This document shows, one piece after another, positions 20,786-33,197 of a stretch of 60,703 nt of DNA. The notes beneath the pieces are model-generated. The model did no database searches. It saw nothing but the letters and a program-made list of their open reading frames with translations, and was not told the origin of the DNA. Both the position numbers and the translations under genes were made by a program. Position 1 is the first letter of the stretch. Each line of letters starts with the position of its first letter. This DNA comes from Mnemiopsis leidyi (taxonomy: Eukaryota; Ctenophora; Tentaculata; Lobata; Bolinopsidae). The DNA lies in contig JH152892.1 in assembly GCA_000226015.1 (NCBI GenBank), positions 31,270 to 91,972 of the forward strand. The letters run 5' to 3'.

Positions 20786-21596
20786 ATGGGGGTCTATGTA
20801 AAACTAGCGTGTGTGGCTGGGTTACTCATATCAGTCTATGCACTTTGGATCGAACATCAAGTAATGACACGATCCAACTATTTGGCTCTTTGTGACCTAC
20901 ACCAGTATGCAAGTTGTTCTCGGGTTTTATCCTCCAAGTAGGTGCAGAATGTGAGGAATTTGAAATAGTATATTGTCAACTATTTTTGAATTTTAAAATG
21001 CAAAAAAATTAGTAATTTAATTATAGTGCTGTTCTCACGTTTTACTTCCTAGGTACTCTAAAGGGTTTGGAATCATTGGTCCTACATTGGGCGACGAAAG
21101 TCCCCTTAATCAACCCAACTGTCTCTACGGAATTTTATTTTTTCTGATCTATTTAACACTAGGTAGGCTTAATTAAGTTTTTTATTAAAAGACTGAAATT
21201 AAATCAAGGATTCTTATGTTTATTTTCTTAACTTAAATTACTTACATTTAATATTGATATACCGTATATGACCAAAGTAAATGTAACATCCATTTCTTAC
21301 GCAAGCTTTCGGACAAACTGTTCTATTTCTTCTCGATACTATTCCTATCAGTTCATCTTGTTTTTTCAGATACAATTTCACAAAGCTTCTTCGTCAAACA
21401 GTTAAAGTTTACCCTGAGTGCTTCCTCCATTGTCATGTCTCTTTATCTTGCGTACATATTGGCGTTTGTCCTAGTCGACCTATGTCTCATCTGCTTGGCA
21501 ACGTATGTCGTAAACATCGGTCTAGCAGTACCTGCTTTTGAGAACTACTTCGCTGCTCTGGACCAACAACAGAAAAACTCAGAAAAGAAAGATTGA
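20786..21596 (+). CDS. VKORC1L1: Vitamin K epoxide reductase (VKORC1/VKORC1L1 family)
   Basis: An ER membrane enzyme that reduces vitamin K 2,3-epoxide and quinone with thiol partners, supporting gamma-carboxylation or oxidative folding. Exons 20786-20937, 21053-21162 and 21370-21596 sum to 489 nt, 162 residues, the usual VKOR length. All four redox cysteines are present: C36 and C44 in the loop (LCDLHQYASCSRV) and the active-site CxxC at C126/C129 (VDLCLICLATY) in the last helices. Four hydrophobic segments are visible. Which of the two vertebrate paralogues it corresponds to cannot be decided. Confidence 0.95.
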
Positions 21597-22144
21597 GTTA
21601 CTTGGTTTGTTTGTATTTTTTTCTTATTTATATGCGGTAATAATTCAGACTGTAGTTAAAATTGTTTATAATATTGTTGAACATCGTTTTATTATATTAT
21701 GCGTTTAGGTAAATCGGGCTTGTTTTCGCTTTTACATTTATCTTTGTTTTTATCTATATTATAATTCCAAACTCTGCTAACTTATTTTGACTTGTATTTC
21801 GTTGAGTGTCAATTACAATAACCGCATTACTTTTGGCAGCCCAATACAGACTAGTTTGGTTGCGATGGAGGATGTTTGATTTGCCATTTTAAAACCGGTT
21901 CAGTTTTAAAAGTTTGGTTTTTGTTGGGCGCGAAGATCTGCAAATGTATTAAGCATTTCCCGTGAGCTCTAAGTCACGTGATCAAATTCGCGCGCACATT
22001 ATGATTTTCAAGTCGTTAAATTAGTGTGATATGCTCATCGGAAGTTTCAGTGGTGACGCCCAAACAAAACTTTATCTCCCTGTTCACGAAAGTGTTCTCC
22101 CTCAGAGGGACCGTCCATTTTAAACTAATGATTCACACTAGGTC
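21597..22144. other. Intergenic, VKORC1-like to ANAPC5
   Basis: AT-rich, no supported coding sequence. A GTCACGTGATC motif at about 21973-21983 contains a CACGTG E-box, roughly 160 bp before the ANAPC5 start, and could be a promoter element. Confidence 0.5.
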
Positions 22145-25100
22145 ATGTCAGTGGTACGTGGCCGTCAACCTCCGATATGGTTTATGGAGGGGATGTCTAC
22201 TCTTACTCCGTACAACGTTGGTCTAGTCCTACTTGTCAATCACTACTGTTCAGAACAGTCACGAACAAAATTTAAACTTGGAGTTATCTTGTTGGAATGC
22301 ATCAAGTTCAAGAACCTATCTTTAAACCAGCTGATAGCTCTTCTGAATCAACTTGATGACAGCGATTTGGGCGGCGAGTTTCTTGATTATCTGGAGAAAG
22401 TATTCAAGAACGCTTCAATTGGTAAAACTTGTTTGTGGCATGCTCGAAATTAGACTTCATGGCTTGTTATGTGTTTCTTTAACCATATTTTCGTTCCTAC
22501 GAGGTTTTGTTTGTCTTGTCAATAAATACACTCTCTTTCATATTAATTGGTGACATTTCAGTTGTCCTGAAAAAGCTGCTTGGAAACTTGGGATCTGCTT
22601 ACGCTCTTATGATGAATCCTGAGGAACTTATTAAACCCAACAGCCCCTTTGGTCTATTTTTAAGACACATGATAATTTCTTTCGAGATGGCTTCTTTTGA
22701 ACAACTCTCAACGTTTCTTCAGGTTGGATACTTTAAGAAAAGAACAAGGTCAGCATGAAGAATGATTTGAAATACAGTATTTAGGTCGTCGGAAGTTATG
22801 AATTTAGTTTAGAACTAAGAGATCACTAAATCTTGACACTTAAGGGTATTTTCGGTACATTGAAGCTTTAGTCGTTTTGAGACATGTCTGCAAATGGTAC
22901 CAGAAGGTTGCGCTTCCTTAAAAGTCAATAGTAGTGCACCAGACGTTTAATGTATTGAAAATTTTGATTCTTAGTGCACATTTCTTCTTGAGCATTTAAT
23001 TGAGGAAAAATATCGCAAGTTAAAGCAATCATTAAAATGAGTTATTCCAGATCAAAATGTTTCAACATGAAGTTGCAAGAAAGACCAATGTTTCCACCTT
23101 CGACTTAGTAATGTGACGGTTTCGTTTTTTCTCTATTTATCTTCTCTTGCTGCCATCTCATCGTGTCGCTCTTCTCTCGAGTTTGGCTTACATAATCCGA
23201 TTTTTTCACTAAATAAGGGGTTATCTTTAAACATAAGCTTAACGCATTCGTCACAGTTCTTTAGGAATTTTCCCAAAATCACATGATGCCTACTTTTGCC
23301 CATCTCACGAGTTGATTGAAATTCCACTGAGATTTTCCTTCCGCACATAGTGCCACTGAAATCGGACCTCTTTGGCAGCAGATGTAGCGACTTGATGTTT
23401 TCCTCGTAAAACGGATAAAGACGTCCAAGTTTGACGTACCTGACGTTAAACGTGAGATAAAACTTTTTAACACTTTTGCTGAGCTCGAAATTGTAAAACT
23501 GGAGACTAGGAGCAAGATCGAAGTAGCATGTCACTGCAGCAGCCTGGTTATATGAACACGGTAAGGCCACCATAAAATCATAGTCCTTGCATTTGTCCAT
23601 GACTGTTACCTTTGGACTCTGCCCCTTTATTTCTTTGTCGAGGTGGTACACTGGCTGGAATTTCCTAAAGCACTTGAAAACCTCAGAGTCCAACCTTTGA
23701 GGCCATTCTCCGCTGATTATATACATGGAGTTCTCGCGATCAGATACTGTCAGAGAACTTCTGCGACCTCCCTTAAAACCGTAAGATTGACACAGCGCGG
23801 TGGCAGTGATATCGTTCAAATTGTCGTCGCAAACGGGACGATTGTTTATGCCAAGTAACATCAGGACAGCACTTTTGTCTTGAGGTTTTAAGATCACGGC
23901 GTACTCTTCTAAAGCTCTGATACCGTGGGAGTAATGGGTCCTTTCAACTCGTGTCACCCCTGCATCGAACTTGAACATCATTTCTTGTAAGACCTCGACG
24001 TACCGCTCTGGGACATTCGGGGATCGAAAAGGAGTCGTCTCATCCCAAAACCAACCGTTGTTAAAATCACCAAATTCCGGAACCCTCACTACGTTATTTC
24101 TGGTGACGTTATGAGGAACTCGTTCAATGCAGTCACATGTCGGGTCACGTTCTACGCGGTAAGAAAATTGGATCCAGCCTCCCAGTTTGTCGTGATTATC
24201 TTCTACCATTACCGATTCTTGAACAGTATTTTTCCAGTGAAACGGTTTTTTGCGCCGCTTTTTACCTTCGATTTTAAGAAACCATAGTTGTAAAAGTATA
24301 AAAACGATGGTACAAACCAGGCTAAATTTGGACAACATCGCTACCTTATGAGTGGCTATGACCAGACTCAGAAAACAAAGGTAGTTGAATTCAACGATAT
24401 TGTTATCCTAGCCTAAATTAAGATTTAACAGGAATGAACCCGTCGATTTATCCTCATCAAGTCTCGACTCTCGTTCTCAAGCATATCATTATCTTTGGCG
24501 CTGTATTAAAGTCCATTGAAGCAAGAAGCACGAACGAAATAATAAAGTTTGAGAGATTATAATTTATTTGAAGATATTTGTCTTAACTGATATTTTAAAA
24601 GATGTTATTAAATGATCTCTGCTCAGGACCTAAACACATACATCGATAACAAAGACAAGGTATTTCCTCTCCTTTCTACTAAACAGCAGGAGGCTGCATT
24701 TTGTCGGGAAGTGTCCAAAATCCAGAGCAACTTGTGTCTTGATCGTTCGAACGTTGAGATCCATAAAATGTGCAATGGTTCGAACGATAAGAGAATTCAA
24801 CAAGCCGAGTTTTTGCAGTACCTGAATTATTTGTCTGTGAAGGAGTACAATCTCGCGAAGAAACACCTTCATCAATATTTCACTATGATGCTAAACTCAG
24901 GAGATGAAAGTAAAAACATTCGTCCGTTCTCAGCACTGAGCCTCGCTGCAATGCACACCATGTTCCAACACGACGACCTGGCTATGCAGTACCTCAAGGT
25001 AGCACAATTTCTCTGGCGTTTACGACTATTTTTTGTTTACGTTCATGTTTTGTTTATGTTTACATTTTCTTGCTCACAGCTTTGCTGACATGGCTTACTG

Positions 25101-26685
25101 ATTTAAAGCTTCGTTAAAACCCCGCTTCAATCAAAGGATGTTGAAAGAATTTCTCAGAAAAAATAACATTTTCATCAATCAGGAATCAATACATCTGGGC
25201 CAGTTACTTGGAGAGGAGTCTTGCTTGTCCCACTGTATTGCCTGGACTAGTTATCTACAAGGAGCCCCTATAACTCGACCTACATTGTCTGATGATTCGG
25301 AGGCAGTTCCTTCAGAGCTAGAGGTACAGTTTGTTTACTGCAGTTTGTTTTCTGTAACTTCCTAAACTTACGCACTCCCCGACATTATATATTTAACGTC
25401 CATTAATCTTTAACAATTATTTGATCAGCACTTTTTCGTGATCGGTAAACGGGTTCTATGGCTATAGTTGAAAACTTTATCCAGCTTGATTTAGATCGTT
25501 GGGCATATCCACACCCTGGAATCAATGTGTAAGAGTGGCGAGAAACCAGAAGAGGTGATGAAATACATGAGTCTGATAGCGCCCATCACAACATTACCCC
25601 AGTACCACACTAATGCTACTCAAGTTTTTAGGTAAATTGCACAACTCTTGTATAGGGGATAAATGTTAATGTTTATTAAATTTTTGACTTCTGTGAATTT
25701 GATAAGTCAATACTCTCAACTTAATAGTTGACCTATGATCGTATATTAAGTATATTATATTTGTAGGTGGTATGGAAACGGTCTGCTCAGCGAATTGCAC
25801 CCATTCTTTGTCGTCCTACAGCTCTGTCCCGAGTGGTTTAAAGACGGTCAAATGATCACCCTGTCTAACGACACCACGGCACTCTGCTCCGCCCTCTGTA
25901 ACCTGGCCCGAGCTCTCTCCCAGTCCCCTGCTGCCCCTGTATCTTGTACCGAACTGATCAACTTTGCTCTGTCCCTGTTTCCCTGTTTTTCCTCTCATCG
26001 TCAGCTCCTCTATCTCACATTAAACAGCATCCATTACGTGCACAAGCGAGCATCGCGCCAGAAAACTGATAGTGAGGAAGCTCTTATCAGATCGATATCA
26101 AGTAGCTTCCATTCTGCTCTTACTAGCACTGCTGAGGCTGCTGAGGTGGCAGGAGATGTCTACATTACCAAGGAAGAACTTAAAGCCTGTGTCTTGTACA
26201 ACTCTGCTAAAGCAGATTTACCTTCCTCGCCCAGCCAGGCAGTACAAAAACTACTCAACCTTATCTTGTACTCTCAGAAATACAACTTACAAAAACATCT
26301 CGTGAATGCACATTTGCTGTTAACTGAAGCTCAAATATCACTACATTTATTCGAGCAGGCTCGCGCTACGATTGAGTCAGTTCTAGTTTTAGCGCTGTCG
26401 TCCAATAGTACTTTGACCCAATCAACCGCCCGATTTTTGTACGCACAGACAAAGATGGCCACATGTCCAAAAGATCGGCGCCATCAAACTTTTCAGCGGC
26501 TCGAAGAGCATCTAAAAATAGCATTGGAAGGGTTTTTGGCACTGTCTCATGCTCAACATGTTTGTGAAGTTTTTTATTTTTTAGCTAGATTGTACGACGA
26601 GTTTGGACAGAGGGACGACCGAAATAAATGTGCTAAGAAATTTAGAAACTTTCATCAGAACCTTACTGTTCATGACTCCATGTAA
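22145..26685 (+). CDS. ANAPC5: Anaphase-promoting complex subunit 5
   Basis: A TPR scaffold subunit of the APC/C ubiquitin ligase that drives anaphase and mitotic exit. Exons 22145-22421, 22562-22722, 24627-24998, 25183-25323, 25495-25631 and 25767-26685 sum to 2007 nt, 668 residues (human 755). Recognisable stretches: LTPYNVGLVLLVNHY near the start, FGLFLRHMIISFEMASFEQL, QQAEFLQYLNYLSVKEYNLA, ALSLAAMHTMFQHDDLAMQY, LSHCIAWTSYLQG, and the end YFLARLYDEFGQRDDRNKC. Helical TPR repeats fill the C-terminal half. The start ATG at 22145 is the first in frame but a longer 5' exon is possible. Intron 2 (22723-24626) houses an antisense single-exon gene. Confidence 0.93.
23133..24338 (-). CDS. Single-exon secreted or membrane-anchored protein with SRCR-like segment, nested in ANAPC5 intron
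   Basis: An uninterrupted 401-residue frame with its own ATG, antisense inside ANAPC5 intron 2. The N-terminus (MLSKFSLVCTIVFILLQLWF) is a signal peptide or type II anchor followed by a basic KKRRKK patch, so a luminal or extracellular body is expected. Residues about 157-198 resemble a partial SRCR domain (GINNRPVCDDNLNDITATAL then CQSYGF). About a dozen cysteines are spread along the body, and the tail is charged. I recognise no other domain and no catalytic motif. Intronless structure and intronic nesting could mean origin by retroposition or a family habit of this genome; the other nested SRCR gene (7231-8319) is a parallel. Confidence 0.75.
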   Translation of the reverse strand: MLSKFSLVCTIVFILLQLWFLKIEGKKRRKKPFHWKNTVQESVMVEDNHDKLGGWIQFSYRVERDPTCDCIERVPHNVTRNNVVRVPEFGDFNNGWFWDETTPFRSPNVPERYVEVLQEMMFKFDAGVTRVERTHYSHGIRALEEYAVILKPQDKSAVLMLLGINNRPVCDDNLNDITATALCQSYGFKGGRRSSLTVSDRENSMYIISGEWPQRLDSEVFKCFRKFQPVYHLDKEIKGQSPKVTVMDKCKDYDFMVALPCSYNQAAAVTCYFDLAPSLQFYNFELSKSVKKFYLTFNVRYVKLGRLYPFYEENIKSLHLLPKRSDFSGTMCGRKISVEFQSTREMGKSRHHVILGKFLKNCDECVKLMFKDNPLFSEKIGLCKPNSREERHDEMAAREDK

Positions 26686-27174
26686 CTTTATAAAGCTTTT
26701 AAAATTTAACCTTATTAGATTATTTGTATTTTCCCTTTTATATATTTATAGGTTTTAAAGTTTAAGTTAACCGACAATCAATGGATTTACTTAACAAATG
26801 ATAATTTTACGTTATGTCAGGTTTGAAATTTACTCTTTGAATTGATTTGTGCTAAGACATTTACCCTTTGTGTTTATGTCATATTGACTCCAGTACTTAA
26901 TAATGCATGTATGTATTATGATGTACTTACTATACATGTGCTTACTCAAGTTTCTCAATTAAATTTATCTCATGTTGATCATATCATTTGTTATCATTTT
27001 TGAAGAGCTATTATGTCTACCGTGATGATTAATATGCTTTTGAATTCTGTAGGGGTTGCAATGTGCAGTAATGTTAGTATTTGTTAAAATCACAAAACAG
27101 AAATTGGCATTATTGCACATGCATCTCCCTACCCTCCCCCATAAATCATTAATCGCCTAGTCCCTCAGTTCTTT
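26686..27174. other. Intergenic, ANAPC5 to zinc-finger gene
   Basis: AT-rich DNA with no coding potential, holding the ANAPC5 3' end and the next promoter. Nothing else seen. Confidence 0.6.
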
Positions 27175-28563
27175 ATGAGCGCAGCAGCCTCCTGCGACTG
27201 CAAATATGAACCCGGTTTAGCCATCAAGTCAGAATTTCCCAGTCCACCCCACCATGGAGCATTTCAAAATGATAAATTAGATCAGAAACAAGAAGGTGCT
27301 GCATCACCCTGCTCATGTTCGAATGAGCTCGACTGTATAGAAGTGAAGTATGAAACTAAAGTGGAACTTTTAGACAATGCGGGAAGTCTTTTAGCTCTTT
27401 GTGCAGATGCCTTAGGAAAATCTGACGATAACAACAAAAGAGAAATACAACTCCCCGGTGCTGATAACTCTTTTCAGAAAGGAACGTTAGAAAACGATCT
27501 GAAAAGTAAGCACTTATTGTTCTCCCAGCCCGAATCTCGACGTTCAAAGATTGGTAAATATTTGCTGAGATCTCGTCACTGTGATTACATATCTGAGAAC
27601 AACCAAGACTTGACTAAACACGAAGATAAACTCTGGAAATGCAATCAATGTGATTACGTAACGACAAACCACCGCTACTTTCGCAAATTTCACTTAAGAA
27701 TACACCAAATTGAAAAGCCTTACAATTGCCAAGAATGTGACTTCTCATCGATAACCAAAAGCCGCCTCCTATCCCACCGTAGAAAGAAACACAAAGAAAA
27801 AGATCTGACATGTCCTCATTGCAGCTACAAGACAAACTATAAACCGCATCTCACTGCGCACATTCGGCAGGTTCACGTTGTAGATAAGAGGTACAAGTGT
27901 TCTCAGTGTGACTTCAAGAGTGCGTACAACAACAGTTTAAAGATACACATGATGCGACACACCGGACAAAAGCCACACCGCTGCAAGTTTTGTGATTACT
28001 CTACTAATGACCGAGGTCACTTGGTTACACACTTGCGACGACATACCGGGGAAAAGCCCTACAGATGCCAACTGTGTGATTACTCTGCGGCTGATAAAGC
28101 AAATATTACTAACCATGAAAGATTGCACAAAAATGAGCAGCCCTTTCGTTGCTCTGAATGCGATTTTGCTACTCATATCAGGGGTAATCTTACATGTCAT
28201 TTCAAGAGCAAGCACGCACCTGAAGCTCTAAGATTCAAGTGCTCTGAGTGTGACTTTGTGACACACAGCAGCCGCAGACTAAAGTGGCACAGCCGAACTC
28301 ATGCAGGAGTTACCATCTATCCCTGTGATTTATGTGAGTATGTTGCGGCTGCTAAGGCAAACTTGGAGCAACACCTTATCAGATTTCACTCTACAGAAAA
28401 GCCTCACTGCTGTTCAAAATGCAAATTTCGGACTGCTTATAAAGAAAGTCTGAAAAGACATGCAGGTGGATGTGATGGTAAAGAGCTTTCTTATCGACAA
28501 ATAGAGAGAAATAACTCTAACAGTATCGCAAATGGAGATAGCTCTTTGTTTTCCCATCTTTAA
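27175..28563 (+). CDS. C2H2 zinc-finger protein, about ten fingers, single exon
   Basis: 462 residues in one exon. Residues 1-125 are acidic/polar with no fingers. From about residue 137 there is a degenerate finger, then nine good C2H2 fingers in tandem (CNQCDYVTTNHRYFRKFHLRIH is the first class, cited here only by its CxxCDY start) and a last finger whose final His is replaced by Cys. Most fingers have the CxxCD(Y/F) form seen in ZFY, REST and ZNF-type multi-finger transcription factors, with TGEKP-like linkers (HTGQKPH, HTGEKPY). It should bind DNA in the nucleus; the target and the orthologue are unknown. No KRAB, BTB or SCAN domain is visible. Confidence 0.88.
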   Translation: MSAAASCDCKYEPGLAIKSEFPSPPHHGAFQNDKLDQKQEGAASPCSCSNELDCIEVKYETKVELLDNAGSLLALCADALGKSDDNNKREIQLPGADNSFQKGTLENDLKSKHLLFSQPESRRSKIGKYLLRSRHCDYISENNQDLTKHEDKLWKCNQCDYVTTNHRYFRKFHLRIHQIEKPYNCQECDFSSITKSRLLSHRRKKHKEKDLTCPHCSYKTNYKPHLTAHIRQVHVVDKRYKCSQCDFKSAYNNSLKIHMMRHTGQKPHRCKFCDYSTNDRGHLVTHLRRHTGEKPYRCQLCDYSAADKANITNHERLHKNEQPFRCSECDFATHIRGNLTCHFKSKHAPEALRFKCSECDFVTHSSRRLKWHSRTHAGVTIYPCDLCEYVAAAKANLEQHLIRFHSTEKPHCCSKCKFRTAYKESLKRHAGGCDGKELSYRQIERNNSNSIANGDSSLFSHL

Positions 28564-29367
28564 ATATATACATTTTTCTGATGTAATTGAATTTTCAAAT
28601 TCAATGTTAATTGTTCTTAAATTTTCTTAAATGTTCTTAAATTTTCTTAAATGTTTCACAAATTTTAAATGTTTTCAAATGTTTTTATTGGATTATTTCG
28701 ATTTTTCAACTCTTTTTAAACAAGTGTTTTATAAACGTTTGATTTAGCAATTTTAAATCGTAAATGATTAGGTCTTTTGAAATAAAAGCTGAACCTTAGA
28801 TAGTTGTTTAAAAATTCCTATCCGACAATGAAGGAAATCCACGGTTTTGTGAACTTTTTAATGTTTTTTGTTTTATTTGATTTGTTAAATTGTTTTATGT
28901 AGTGTCTATAAAAATAGTAGAGCGTGAGTTTGATGACTATTTTGATGGCTATTTATGGGTTCAATTTGTTAATTTTCTTGTTTTACAGATATTTATGCTC
29001 AGATGAACGACTTACTGGAATTTAGTAAGCATAAATGTTAGATAATATCATCCCGCGTTTATAAAAATTAATTTCACTTAGATATATTCAAAGATTACTT
29101 ATCAAAATGTATTGTGAGATTTTAAAATATTTGCTGTCATTATCTGATTCCTTATTGAACCCGAGTCCAACATTACCTTGGACCGAGCAAGATGTGTTGG
29201 GATCTCGGTATTGAAGAAGAATAGTCTTGTAAACAAAAACAGCTGATGTATTCAAAGTAATCCTATCGTATTTTTACATAGATGCTAATCTCTTTTTGCT
29301 AAGCCATCTATCATACTCTCACATTACACTCAATCTAACCCTTGGCACCACCTTTAGGACAAGCATT
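28564..29367. other. Intergenic, zinc-finger gene to MRPL21
   Basis: Very AT-rich, with short direct repeats of TTCTTAAATG at 28616-28655. No coding or RNA gene seen. Confidence 0.6.
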
Positions 29368-30410
29368 ATGTCACTCGCCTCATGTCGCAGAATACTCTCC
29401 ACTCTTCCCCCTCGTCTATCTACCGCCTCTTACTCGGTGAAATCTTCTAAATGTGTGGCACTCTCTACTCAGCGAGCATTCCAGTCAACTTCGTCCTCTA
29501 ATACCAGACTAGTCGCTACTGCTGACATCAATGAATCGGATGATATTCTGGATACTGTTTCCAAGAATATTGATAATCCAGATGCTGATAAATTTGCGGT
29601 TGTTTCTGTTAAAGGTTTCCAGTTTAAGGTAAAGTTTGCAGTAATACAGCCAATGTTGTCTCTTTCATATTGCTTGGTTTAAAATATAGCTGCAGGGCCA
29701 GTAATAATTAAATTTTAATCAATTGTAACGTAAACTTAAGATTTATTAGTACACATAAACTGAGAATAGTACTGCTATGAGTAGGAATATCTGATCCTGT
29801 GTTAGCTGTCAGTGTACTGCTGAGTTCCGATTTCTCAACTCTCTTCTTCGCCAGGTCTCAGTTAATGACGTCATCCAAGTGGACAACCTAGACCTGGATC
29901 CCGGGACTGAGATCACTCTGGACAAAGTCCTGCTGGTTGGATCGTTAAATTACACTCTGATAGGGCGCCCTCTTCTTCCACCCTCCACTGTCAAAGTTAG
30001 TATTGACGTGGGCTTTCCCACTAACTTCATTTAACAACTAACAACGCTGAAAAGCTAATACGTTACTTGTCTTAATATTTTAATATTGCAATAATGCAAT
30101 ATTGGTAGTGTATTTGACATTGATAATAAGTTTCACGTTTTTAACTTCTCAACTCCGCTGCAAGTACCATGGCTCAGCGCACTTTCCCTTCTCCCTAACA
30201 GCCCCACCCACCCAGGTAAGAGCGATGGTGATAGAGCGAGGTCGAGGTCCCTATCTCCGGGTCTACAACTCTGGGAAACACCATACCAGGACCTTCTTCT
30301 GGGGCAAGAGCTGGCACCACATGTACTTTCACGAGTCTGTCACCACCATGCTGAGAATAAGACAGATTGAGGTGTCTAACACAGACTTGAGGGGGGACGA
30401 GGGCAGTTGA
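29368..30410 (+). CDS. MRPL21: Mitochondrial ribosomal protein bL21m
   Basis: A large-subunit protein of the mitochondrial ribosome that contacts 16S rRNA. Exons 29368-29628, 29855-29995 and 30216-30410 sum to 597 nt, 198 residues (human 205). The first 45 residues are Ser/Thr/Arg-rich with no acids (MSLASCRRILSTLPPRL), a mitochondrial presequence. The L21 core follows: KFAVVSVKGFQFKVSVNDVI, DLDPGTEITLDKVLLVGS, IGRPLLPPSTVKVRAMVIER and a basic C-terminus with RIRQIEV. An in-frame ATG at the start of the presequence was chosen; the frame is open upstream to 29296. Confidence 0.93.
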
Positions 30411-30887
30411 ACGAATTGGGGTATTTTATAGCTTAATTTATTTGGTCTGAAAAGAGTTATTTGATATTTATCAAAGGAGAAGCGTTGTATGCAACAACTT
30501 CTTATGAGGTTTGCTCGCTAAGATAATCTGCCTTATGTAAGTCTGTTATGAGATCTATGAGTGATATGATATGATCTATGAATTATGACTGATGGTAATG
30601 GAAATTTTATTGTTTTATTAATTTATAAAATTTTAATTTTAACAATGAGTTTTTGGAAAACTTGACCTCCTATTAGTAGCTTTAGCAACTCCAGAAATTA
30701 TTCAATTAATTACTTTCTAGATTTTCGCTGGAAAATTTGAATCACGTAGCTTAAATCATTCCTTCAGAAGCTTGTTTGTTTACTAAACCCTCCTATTATA
30801 GCCTACTGTTTACATGATAACTCTGTGACTGTGTATCGAGTCAAGTTCCCCTCATTACTTTCTCCTGTTCGCCTCCTTTCTCGCTCC
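30411..30887. other. Intergenic, MRPL21 to TRNT1
   Basis: AT-rich, no coding exon seen; it contains the MRPL21 3' end and the TRNT1 promoter or leader. Confidence 0.55.
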
Positions 30888-32910
30888 ATGACACCCAACA
30901 TTAGTCACTATAAACACTGGGATAAGATATCCAAGCCCTCAACTCATTATATCTGGGATGTGTTCAAGAAAAAAGGTCAGACTTCTAATTCTGAAAAGTT
31001 ACATTCCAGGATTGCCTAACATTTTATCAAACTGTGTCATTATCTTTTAGTGCTACCTCTAGAGTCTAGATCTACAGCTGTTTACTTTCGAACTCTCATA
31101 TTATTTGCTTGACAATATGCTCGCACTTCAAGCTGAATACAAACCTACAGGTTTTGACGTAAGAGTGGTGGGAGGAGCGGTGAGGGATGTCTTGCAGGGT
31201 AAACCTCCCTCCGACATTGACATGACAACCACAGCTCAACCTGATCAGATAGTCAGGGTCTGCACTGACGAGGGGATCAAACACATTCTTACAGGTTGCA
31301 TTATTTAGAGGTTATTCAGGGATATCCTCCCTATTCCCTTAATGACTTTTATGACGCATTTATGTTTAGAATTTAGTAAAAAAGATCATAGATTGATCAC
31401 GAATGATCATGTTTACTTTACCCAAAACTGGAACAATGCCAACTCCAGGTCTACAGCACGGTACAGTAACATTGATGGTGGACGACACTCCTTACGAGGT
31501 AACCACGCTCCGAGTAGACACAGATACAGACGGGCGACACGCTGAAGTTGAGTTCACTACCGACTTTAAACTGGACGCTGCCCGCAGAGACCTTACCAGT
31601 GAGTTCAATTACTACCGACCTTAAACTTGTCCTCATTAAGCTATGTTATGAGAGCTGCGATCCTGCATAGAACTGAATGTGAATAGCCCAAGTAAAACTA
31701 AACAGTTGTTAAAGCAAACTTGAAACTACAATGATCTATCTATCTCTTCAGTTAATGCTATGAGTGTCGATGTTGATGGAACACTGTACGACTATTTCAA
31801 TGGAATGGTGCACTTAGAGAATAGACAGGTTTGCAAAACTTGAAATAATAGAGAAATACATGATGGGATTTGAATTAACTTGAGCTTTTGTTTTTACGTC
31901 TAAACTTGAATTTCGGAATAACCCTATCGACTTACGAGCTCATCTTAATTTTGGTTGTCCAGTAACCAGTTAAAGTTCCCACTGCCAGTATTAATAATTT
32001 ATTACAGGTTCTGTTTGTTGGTGATCCAGTTGAACGCATTGCTGAAGACTATCTTCGTATTCTCAGGTTACTACCACCTTTTTAAAAGTTATGTAACGCA
32101 ACTTAGAATTATTCATAAATAATAAGTCTTATAATTTGCGCCTGAATTCGAATTATAGCAAATTTTGTACCGAAAACTGTCATTTTTTGCAGATATTTCC
32201 GATTTTACGGTCGCATCGCTGAAGAAGGGTCGGATTGGGACGAGACTACGATTGCTGCTATCGACAAGAACAAGGCAGGGCTCCAGCAAATATCTCGTGA
32301 ACGGATTTGGCTGGAAATGCAGAAGATTATTGTCGGGAACCATGTCAAAGAAATTCTCACGAAGATGAAAACACTCGATTTATTCCCCTTGATAAATCTT
32401 TCAGATGATTTTAATTTAGACGATCTCTGCTCCCAGCACGAGATAGCTCTAGTTAAGGACATGAGATCTGTCACCCTGCTCAGCTATGCGTTTGAATCAG
32501 GCGATGGTTTCTCAAAACTCCGAAAAGCCTGGAAAATGTCAATGGACGAGGAGTATATCGGACAATTCGTTATCAAACACAGAAAAGAAACAGAGTTAAA
32601 GTACTTCCAGGACTTGTTAGTTGACACTCCCAAACACTGCAGACACAAATTTCACATGGCATTCAAGGAGCTGTGTCTAAGTCGGGGTACCTCAGACTCT
32701 AACTTGCTGAAAACTCTGACCGAGTGGAAGGTTCCAGAGTACCCACTGCGCGGTGACCAGGTTATCAAGCACCTCTCGTTACCCAGGGGACCTCTGGTTT
32801 ATAAGTTTGTTACTTTGGGGAAGAGTAAGTGGAAGGAAAGTTACTTCAGCTTGTCAGGAGATGAGTTGTTGGTATTTCTCTCTGAGGAGTATAATAAAAC
32901 AAAAAGATAG
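30888..32910 (+). CDS. TRNT1: CCA tRNA nucleotidyltransferase 1
   Basis: Adds the 3'-terminal CCA to nuclear and mitochondrial tRNAs. Exons 30888-30975, 31070-31294, 31449-31598, 31752-31828, 32008-32066 and 32193-32910 sum to 1317 nt, 438 residues (human 434). Class II signature motifs are visible: motif [11 protein letters not shown] with the metal-binding [18 protein letters not shown]-type segment ([15 protein letters not shown]), motif B RRDLTINAMS, and the neck helix [14 protein letters not shown] followed by [10 protein letters not shown]. The first exon is the least certain part: it was joined by phase, and a shorter isoform starting at MLALQAEY in exon 2 would skip it. A mitochondrial presequence is not obvious. 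Confidence 0.92.
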
Positions 32911-33197
32911 CAGAGTTAGGCTTATTATCTGGAACTGTTAATTGTTTTGGGCTTCTGTTTTATTTGTTTGTTGTTCATTTGTTTTAGTTTCCCGTTTTTT
33001 CACTTTATTTTTAACCACTTGTTCATTGTTGACATATTTACTTCTATTCGAGTGCTCATTGATTGTACAAAAGAATGAATCTGTAAATTTGTGTCTTAAT
33101 CAGTATTGTGATCGATATTCGGTCATCTTAACGAGCCCTTAAATTTATTCTTAAAACAACTTAAAATTATGATATCAACGTCTTTGATTATTTAAGG

